Of a stretch of 64,000 nt of DNA, positions 56,083 to 64,000 are shown piece after piece. The position numbers and the translations under genes were made by a program. Under the pieces are notes generated by a model that saw only the letters and a list, made by a program, of their open reading frames with translations, was not told the origin of the DNA and did no database searches. The stretch spans positions 33,675,322-33,739,321 of the forward strand of contig CM046300.1 of assembly GCA_025267735.1 (NCBI GenBank). Direction: 5' to 3'. Numbering within the stretch: the first letter of the stretch is position 1; the number at the start of each line of letters is the position of its first letter. The DNA comes from Mactra quadrangularis. Lineage: Eukaryota; Mollusca; Bivalvia; Venerida; Mactridae.

Positions 56083-59000
56083 ATGGCCCTCAAACGTAAT
56101 AATATGATCCCTAATGGGCATTTCCACAAGGATTGGCAGACCAGAGTGAGAACATGGTTCAACCAACCTATGCGTAAGAAGAGGCGTGCTGCAAACAGAG
56201 CAAAGAAAGCCAGAACTGTTGCTCCAAGACCCGCTGCAGGTCCCCTCAGACCTGTTGTTAGATGTACAACATTCAAGTACAACACTAAAGTTCGTGCTGG
56301 CAGAGGTTTCACCTTGGAAGAATTGAAGGTATTAATATTATGTATTACAATTTGAAAGCTAATAAATCATTACTAAAGAAATGCATGAGTTTCAAAGTTA
56401 ACTTGTCCCATTCATGTCATTCACCACTTCACATCATCCTTGCTTCTCCACAGTCAGGCTCATCACCATAAGAATTCAATTCATTCAATTAGAAAAGAGC
56501 AGTAATTTAACTACGCAACACATTTTATCAGTATTTAAACTCTTTATTCATGAAAAATGTATTTGTTGGAGAAGAACGCTAACCCTTTGGAGTCATTGTG
56601 TTGACACCATCTATGATCAAGAATTAACTACATGTATTAATCAAACTTATGCCAAAATACTAATGCTGGTGTATTGTATTTTTTTTGCTCTGAGCTTGTG
56701 TGCTTTTGAACTAAAATATTTATTATGTTTCAGGCTGCTGGTGTATTCAAGAAACAAGCTTTGAATATTGGTATTGCTGTTGATTATCGTAGAAGAAATA
56801 GATCTATGGAGTCACTTCAGTTAAATATTCAAAGATTGAAGGAATACAAGTCGAAACTTATCTTGTTCCCCAAGAAGCAGAGTAAACCAGGAAAGGGTGA
56901 TGCTACTGTAAGTTCTGTGTATTAATTTCTCTATTTATACTAAATGTGCTTTTTACAACTTGTCCCAAAGATGTCAATCTACCATTTTTTGCTGATAAAA
57001 CTTACTATTACTTTGGATATTACTTCAATTTATCATTAAATTTTGGAGATAACTTGTGATTTCTTAGTTTGCAACATCTTGATATAAGTATGATATACAT
57101 GTATCATTAAATAAAATGACAACTTTGTAATTGCAATATTAGTTATCAAGTTGATTGGTCATCAGTTTATCAGCTGACTGATAGATTTGGAAGTCTTCCG
57201 CTATATTAAGCAAATGTGGGCCATATGACCAGCTAAATAAATATATGGCTATTGAAGCTTTCTCTCCTTGTTTTCCTTTATTAGCCCTTATTTGAACATG
57301 ATATTCCTTTCAAGTTTCAATTTTTTTCTGATCAAATTATTAACATTTAAAATGAATTGTAGGTACTATCTAACTAATATTACTGTTTTTTTGTATGCTG
57401 TATCTTGTTGTATTTATATTGAATTTGATTGAGTTGATTGTATCTATAAATTTATTTTTGTTTAAGTAACCAGTCTATGAAGTCAGGATAAGAAAGTGGT
57501 CTGAACTGGTCACTATAGTTGCAAACACTAAATCTAGTTTCATCTTCCTCTATATGGTCAGGAGTCGTTGCCGACTGTAGTTTATATTATTATTGGTTGC
57601 CCAAACTAAAAGGTAGTTGACCTGGGCAACCAGACACCCACTAGTTTTGTCAACTGAGTAACAATAAATATGCAATTGGCAGTCTTTACTATGACCTTCT
57701 TAATGATAAAACTATTTCTGTTTAGGCTGAGGAAGTTAAGATGGCCACACAATTGGCTGGTGAGGTTATGCCTATCAGACAGAGTGTACGTAAAGAAAAG
57801 GCTCGTGCTATTACTGATGAAGAGAAACGATTCAACCCATATGTTGCCCTCAGAACAGCCAGAGCTAACAAAAGACTTCAAGGTAATGTCATTTATTTCT
57901 TTACAGAATGTTCCATTCATTACCTTAACCCACAAGCAAAAAGTCTTGGACTACTAATATCAATTCGAGCAGTGAAAGTTGTATATTATATTTAATCTAG
58001 TTGAATTTGGAATTTACTTACTTTACTATATATTAACTTATTAAATCAGGATAGTGCTTGAGAAAATTTATGCAATCACTTAAATCATTTAAGTCTGGTT
58101 CACTTGTTGATATGTTGCTAAAATGAATGTTTATTTGTGTTTGACTGTTGATCTTAGTTTCAACTTAAGGTAAATACAGAAGTATTGCCTGTTAGCACGA
58201 TATTCTCAATACATTGATGATTGTATTGTGATAAGCATGACCATGATTAGCATGAAGATGAAGTGTATTGTAGTAGTACCTCATATTATCAATACATGAC
58301 AATATTAACTTGTAATCATGCTCAAATGAAGACGGAATAAGTTTTTTGCATTATAACATGTTTTTTAATGGAACTGTTATATCAAGAAAGGTGTTCATAT
58401 TCAACACACATTCATCCTCAAAATTTTACATAATTGAGCAGTTAATACTAGTACAATAATACTACCATTTTGGAAAGTTGCTTTTGTCTCCTTCCAACCT
58501 AACTATGTTAATGTAAATTATAAAACAAACATATAATTCATGGGAAGAAGATAGTTGCTTGACGTTCATGTCTTTCATTGTAAAAATTCTTTTTTCTAGT
58601 CCTTACCCACAAGATGTTAGAATTTATTAAATTCTTTATTTATCATGCGAATTGAAAGATTGATCGGATGACTACATTAAAAATAGGAGCTAGACCCTTC
58701 TAAGACTTTCTTTAAAAATTGTTGTTGGAATTATAACATCGTAAGGGCAGGAGATATACCATTACAGTCTACAAATTTAACCTAGTCCACTAAAATAGCT
58801 GATGATCTAGTAACTTAGAATGTGAGTGGTAATTAGGTCCACCGTCTTCTTACAGCAAGTTTTTTCAATATTCAATAAAAAAAACATTTGTTGTTAGAAT
58901 GTTAGGCATAAAAATGTACAACATAACAATTTATTAGGTCCAGTAAACTTTTTGTCCTGTAAAGAATTCCATTTTGCTGGATGGAATGTCCAATGCCATA

Positions 59001-59453
59001 GGTAGTTAGAACAGTTCACTGTACTAGTCCTTAAAGGGACCTCAAATAAAACTCAGTAAATTTACTCTTTTTATTGTTAATATTCGCCTAAAAGGCTTTG
59101 TCAAAGTAGTAAAAGTGTTTTAAATACCTTGACAAAGCCTTTTAGGTGAAATATTAACAATAAAAAGAGTAAATTTACTGAGTTTCATAGGTAGTTAGTT
59201 ATGAACACTTATCATTAGGATGTAGGTTTGATTGTATCTATTTCTGGACCCAGATTTTTTCTGCAGAATCTTGGAGAAGAGGTGCGATATAACAGGTATT
59301 ATAGGTAGGGAGAAGAGGGTAGAATAAAGCACTTCACTAATGATAATCTTAGAAACTTTATTAATGGTATTTAATCTATTTACAGGTTACAGAGAAAAGA
59401 AAGCCAGAGAAAAGGCCAGTGAGGATATTGCTTCAGTTAAACCCAAGAAGTAA
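56083..59453 (+). CDS. RPL13: 60S ribosomal protein L13 (eL13)
   Basis: Complete. Coding exons 56083-56328, 56734-56907, 57726-57882, 59386-59453 (TAA 59451-59453) sum to 645 nt, 214 residues; human eL13 has 211. The start is the ATG in CAACCATGGCC just after the acceptor at 56077; an ATG at 56059 is intronic. Conserved stretches: [97 protein letters not shown] and a basic C-terminus ending VKPKK. It is a structural protein of the large ribosomal subunit. No snoRNA with convincing C and D boxes was seen in its introns, although vertebrate RPL13 hosts one. A hairpin element lies in the last intron. Confidence 0.97.
59049..59185. repeat. 137-bp hairpin in the last RPL13 intron
   Basis: Arms of 56 and 57 bases (59049-59104, 59129-59185) are nearly perfect reverse complements, differing by a substitution and an indel, with a 24-base loop. 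Left arm starts AACTCAGTAAATTTACTC and ends AAAAGGCTTTGTCAA. Probably a foldback MITE; the transcript would form a long stem. Confidence 0.85.
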
Positions 59454-59475
59454 ACTTGATGTGTTATGTACAAAC

Positions 59476-59481
59476 AATAAA
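59476..59481 (+). promoter_or_regulatory. RPL13: RPL13 polyadenylation signal
   Basis: AATAAA 23 bases after the stop codon, followed by a T/G-rich stretch (TTTATTTTTTGTGTG), as expected for the short 3' UTR of a ribosomal protein gene. Confidence 0.75.
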
Positions 59482-61377
59482 GAGAAAAATAGAAATAATT
59501 CTTGTTTATTTTTTGTGTGTTATTATAAATTGAAAGCTGGATCTTGATGCTGCGGAATTAATAATTCCTATTTAATGAAGTTACTTTGACTGAATTTAGT
59601 CTAACCTGTACTAGAAGACATATGATCCCACAGTCAAAACAGAACCAATTGTTGTTGGCCTGAATTGAGTGAGACAGACTTTCAATGATGGTTCATTCAG
59701 TGCCTTTATTTACATTTAGTAAACACCCTGGAAAACATTACAACATGTAGTATTCCCGGGTGTTTGCTGAAAGTATATTACTGGAGGAAGAGAGGTGATG
59801 GAAGAAAATAGTACACATTAGCTGTGTCTTGCATAGTTATGAAAATATTACAAAAATAAACAGCTACTGGTATTTCAATCTCTGTTAATATTGACGCAAT
59901 ACTTTTCTTGATACTAGCATAAATAACAATGCATCAAATATTCAATTGGCTAACTTAGTAGAATGGGGGCGTGGCATTTCTAACTACTACAGCAATCTTT
60001 GACTATGTCTGCAGATGATATGTTTTATACGTAACGTTAAATTGGACATGTACTGATATTGACATTTCATAGCTTAATTGATAGGTGGATATTTAGGAAT
60101 ATGTTAAAGTATTCTTATAGAAATGCTGCGTGGAAATCTATGCATTAAGCAATGGATCATCATACTACACAAAGGTTAACTGAACCGACTGTTAGCTGCT
60201 TTGTTAGCTTTCTAATAAAGAAACAATATGTTTGTAGCAGTTCTAAAGACGGTCGCAATTCCTTTGGCAAATACTGGCCCTAGACAAGGCAATCAAAGGG
60301 AATCTACTCTGTCACGAATACTAAATTCTACGATCTATAGTTTTCAGTAAGCTCCCTTACTTTTGATTCTGCATACTTTTTACCGATACATCTTGTATGT
60401 AGGGTCCTTGGTACACGCCAGGGTCATTGGAATACATAAATGAATACGAATTGTGGCATGTTATTACTTCAATTGCCATTACGAATATGACGACATTTTT
60501 ACATTGTACATGTATATTCTACGGTCGAAAGAGTTTGAGCACTTTATAGACAACATTCTTAGGAGTTCGACAGTTTTTTAAGTGCATGTACACGGTGGCA
60601 ATACCACGTCACAACGAGTAGTTGAGTACAACATAAATGCTACGGTTTGAAGAAAATCGTGAAAATCCGCCTCGATTCAGACTTTCAGAGTTTTAAAGAG
60701 CTGTAAGTCTTTTAATTCTTGCTAGATTTCCATGATGCCTACGCCAGGCTTAGCAGAATAAGTGTATACCTTTTACTGCCCGTCACATCTCCAACGACAA
60801 TTTTATACTTTTTGCAAACACCCTGGAAAACCTACTAATGTTATTCCAGTTAAAAAAAGAACTAAACTAAGTGCCATACTTAGTTGTGAAATTGTTTTGG
60901 TATGAACAGCCAGTTATAACTTAGTACACGTTCATTTTATCTAAACTGAATAAATTAAGTGTAATGTAATTACCAGAATCAGTGGAAATTAAGACTTTCT
61001 GCAAGACTGTTTGTTATGGATATAATCAGGGCCCAAAACACTACCTAAATCCCATAATTCCTGATGAGCGATCATATATTTTGAAATGATAACCTAGCAG
61101 GCAGTCCAAATCAAAATAACAAAGTAACGTGTATTTATATTTATGCTTATTAACTGTTTTTAGACTAGTACTTTGGAATTTACTCATATTTGGAATTAAG
61201 CAAAAAATGTTTCGCTCATTGGAATGTTAACGAATCAGTTATGGACTTAACTTTAAGGGATAAAAAAATCTAGATCAAGTTGAACGAGTGTTTATATTAT
61301 TTTATTTTTTTTCAACCAAAATTTGAACGTCAGCGTCCTAGATGACGACCATGCGTAAATAACTGGTCTGGCCCTGG

Positions 61378-61796
61378 CCCAGTTTCACGAAAAAAATTCA
61401 AGTCTGTATTCAAACTCAGTCTTATGTTTTGAATATTAATTTTACTTATTTTATCAATCTTACAATAAATGTAGTATCATTAGAAACCCCAATAGGGATT
61501 TAAAAGCTATATTATATACATTTGTAAAATAAAATTGACTTACATGTTAGGATAAGGTTTAGTTTAATGTTACTGAGTTGAATCTTTTAATGAACTGTTG
61601 AGTCTAGTCTCAAGTGAAAAATTGAGTTTGTGGCTTTAAGTTAATGATCAAACCCATGATGTTTTATATTGATACATTTTTTCATTATTATGATTTCCTT
61701 ATACAACCATTCCAACTACATTTACATGCTTTTTAGAGGTCAAAAACACTTGAGTCTGTTATTGAGTTCGTACTTAAGTTTGTTTATGAAACTGGG
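61378..61796. mobile_element. MITE with CCCAGTTTCA ends
   Basis: Left CCCAGTTTCACGAAAAAAAT, right (reverse complement) CCCAGTTTCATAAACAAACT; similar AAGTCTGTATTCAAACT-type inner segments. About 420 bp, AT-rich, non-coding. Confidence 0.65.
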
Positions 61797-62031
61797 ACTA
61801 GGTCCTTTATTGAATGATCGAACAACAGGACGCGTGTAAGAAACCAAAATGGCAGTTTGCTAATCTACAAATGATGAACCTTTCCATGACTTTATCCATA
61901 TTTTCCAAAGGTTTGAAGGTTCATTTTGTACCGCAAACGAGCTGTAACAAAAGATGTCGTTATGTTTGTGGACAAATATATTTGTTATTCAAATAAAAAA
62001 GTCGCACAGGGAATGGTCATTTTGCAGAACA

Positions 62032-62322
62032 GAGGTGCGTTCAACAATTCGAGCGCTCGAGCGAGAGACCTGCTATGCAAATTGTTAAGCTATTGAACGA
62101 TTGCAAGCGCTCTCTGTATCCAAGATAGCATCAAACAGCACATGATTATTGAAAATAGCGGGTGGGGGGAACAATTATATCAGCTGATACATTAGATCTC
62201 TCACATTTTTATCATATATGAATGATTATAATACAATTTACTGTACCAAATAAATTCTATTATATGCATTGCGTTGATATGTTATGTAGAACAGTTGTCG
62301 CTCGCATTGTTGAACGCACCTC
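62032..62322. mobile_element. MITE with GAGGTGCGTTCAACAA ends
   Basis: 24-bp inverted ends, GAGGTGCGTTCAACAATTCG and GAGGTGCGTTCAACAATGCG (right end in reverse complement), both followed by AGCG. 291 bp, no coding. The ends resemble hAT-type non-autonomous elements, but I saw no clear 8-bp duplication. Confidence 0.75.
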
Positions 62323-62611
62323 AGATATCTTATTTCAAGTAACTGATCAAGTAACAAACAAATGAATAGAAAATATATAATCAATCAGTCACACAGCACC
62401 AAACACTCGCGCATCCTCACTCAGGACAAACCCAATGAGTCCTAATGTAAGTTAAAAATTGCCAAAATATATTTAAAAAAATGATGCGTTCGATGTGAGT
62501 TTCCTTCAGGAAAAGCTTTACTATTGTTAGTATTGTAGAACATAGATGGATGAATTGATGGCATGCTAAAAATATATATCACGATTATCCGGTGTCAATT
62601 AATGATTTTAG

Positions 62612-62893
62612 GGGCGGATCCAGGATTTTTTTCTAGGGGGGGGGGGTCCGAACTTTTTCTAGGGGGTCCAAACGTTCGAACCACAACCACATAATACACA
62701 TTTTGCACAATAATGCAACATATTGATAATAAAAACTACATATCAAATAAAATCTACGTTAAGCACCAAGAAAAATTGCTTCATGCTACTTAAAAATGAC
62801 TTACTGTCAAGAAATACACTAATGGACAGGTATATTTTGGAAATTCCAGGGGGGGGTCTGGACCCCCCGACCCTCCCCCCGCTAGATTCGCCC
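62612..62893. mobile_element. MITE with GGGCGGATCC-type ends, copy 2
   Basis: Left GGGCGGATCCAGGATTTTTT, right (reverse complement) GGGCGAATCTAGCGGGGGG. Long homology with 55672-55966. The G-tract next to each end (GGGGGGTCC) is part of the element. Confidence 0.75.
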
Positions 62894-63476
62894 ATGGATT
62901 TATTGACTAAATTTAACCACTGACTTGTTTTATACAATGTTCTGTTTTGTTCTGTTCTGATTTGTCGTTAGTGTTGACGGGTAAACAGTTATAGACAAGA
63001 ATAATCATTTGTATTGATTTTGACACAGCTGCTACTATGTAATAATCCTATTGATCCCTGCCCATATAATTGACTACAACTAGTTGTCAAACTAAATAAC
63101 ATGAAAAATTTTCCTACAATCGAGTAAGATTTGTTAGAATAACGACACAGCTGTTGATTAGATCTACCAGAAATGATAGTGTGAGAAAGATAAAAAATAA
63201 TCTTTGATAAATCCTGGAATAAGTTTTGAAATATACCAAAGGTAAAAAAATGTTTTCTAATTTATTCGTGTTTTAATTATAGTTTATAACCTAATGAAAT
63301 TTATATATCCTTTAAAAAGGTAGGATGAGGGGATAAATGTTTTACTGAGGTGAACAAGAATTCTTGAAGCATTTATATGAACATGTGTATTATGCCAATT
63401 AAAATGTTCGAGCCTTATATCAATCTATACACCTGCAACCTTCGTGTTGGATATGTTACAGGGAATGTGTGTAAAC

Positions 63477-64000
63477 GGGAATTTGATGTAATCCCTGAAA
63501 TTTAGGGATTTTATGTAATCCCCAACCACGTAAAATTCTGTCAGGAAATACATGTAAACCCTGAAATTTTCTTTGGATTTCATGTATTCCCTGATTTTCT
63601 TTTCAATTTTTACACATATTCCCTGACCACAAAATCATCATGATTTTAATGTAAAATATGATTTATTGTGCTGTAAGGTTTTACATACTAGATTTTTTCA
63701 CTGGTATTCATTGATACTTTAGTTATGTGAATGCAAGTATAGTATTATAGCTTGGGTTTTCAAAGCATCGGTATAAACCTGTTTGTTCATGAATTACGTA
63801 AATTCCCTAACTTGGTAAGGGATTACGTGAAAGCCCTGGTTACAGGGAAATTTGCTGTAAATAATTATAGTGAATTAGTTCTCTACTTAAAGACATTGAA
63901 TGTAAGAATTTCATCGCTGATCAACATGATCCGTATCAGCAATCGAGTCAGGGAATTTGTGTTAAAATAAAAAAATATTTTAGGGATTTCATGTAATCCC
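63477..64000. repeat. Array of near-palindromic boxes, continuing past the window
   Basis: Near-palindromes of the type AGGGATTTCATGTAATCCC at 63477-63495, 63504-63523, 63543-63562, 63574-63592, 63791-63808, 63818-63837 and 63982-64000, mixed with single half-sites (CAGGGAA, TTCCCTGA). Open frames here (for example 63752-63970) appear to be by-products of the repeat. Confidence 0.6.

Larger units (their letters stand above)
59482..63476. other. Intergenic region right of RPL13
   Basis: No exon recognised. MITEs at 61378-61796, 62032-62322 and 62612-62893 are listed separately. A strong donor-like CT/GTAAGT at about 60702 follows a less AT-rich stretch (60520-60700) that could be a first exon of a gene further right, but there is no coding evidence. 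Confidence 0.45.

Noticed and set aside
56414..56764. 116-codon frame in RPL13 intron 1 reading into exon 2
   Set aside because: It uses the wrong frame across the conserved exon; the intron borders are clear at 56329 and 56733.
57606..57995. Frames of about 85-109 codons on both strands around RPL13 exon 3
   Set aside because: They overlap the true exon 57726-57882 in other frames or read into the intron.
57883..59385. Box C/D snoRNA in RPL13 introns
   Set aside because: Only scattered TGATGA and CTGA words; no pair with a closing stem and proper spacing was seen.
61814..61996. 60-codon frame between MITEs
   Set aside because: No homology, no splice context, and AT-rich intergenic position.

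Overview
The window looks like nuclear DNA of a marine invertebrate, most likely a bivalve mollusc. It is AT-rich, the genes are animal genes split into short exons by long introns with GT-AG borders, and introns and intergenic DNA are packed with tRNA-derived SINEs, short inverted-repeat elements (MITEs), minisatellites, truncated LINEs and one Penelope-like element. The bivalve call rests on the general look of the repeats and is an inference. The gene identities come from reading spliced exons by eye; no database search was possible.

Layout. (1) 92-2312, + strand: the last four exons of ADAT1, a tRNA adenosine deaminase; the rest lies left of the window. (2) 6453-16438, - strand: a complete six-exon ABHD4/ABHD5-type alpha/beta hydrolase (376 residues, frame closed across all exons), with a 5'-truncated LINE in its first intron. 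(3) 19488-24736, + strand: six exons of METTL9, a protein-histidine methyltransferase; its signal-anchor first exon was not found. (4) 24737-31889: AT-rich intergenic DNA. (5) 31890-51940, - strand: a 673-residue intracellular 5'-nucleotidase-family metallophosphoesterase in 13 coding positions, one of them filled by either of two duplicated 125-nt exons. One of its introns carries a 30-bp minisatellite split by a 3.7-kb inverted-repeat element with further elements nested inside; another carries a 1.3-kb Penelope-like insertion with a hammerhead ribozyme core. (6) 56083-59453, + strand: complete RPL13 (eL13), four coding exons plus a probable non-coding leader exon with a pyrimidine-rich start. 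(7) 59454-64000: intergenic, mostly MITEs, ending in an array of palindromic boxes that runs off the window.

The genes do not form a pathway. They are housekeeping genes for tRNA editing, lipid metabolism, protein methylation, nucleotide or phosphoester hydrolysis and ribosome structure. ABHD4/METTL9 and the 5'-nucleotidase gene/RPL13 are both arranged head to head. The most informative observations are the phase-incompatible duplicate exons of the nucleotidase gene, the Penelope-like insertion with a target duplication and an apparently crippled hammerhead core, and the nested transposons with subterminal CAACGTTG arrays.
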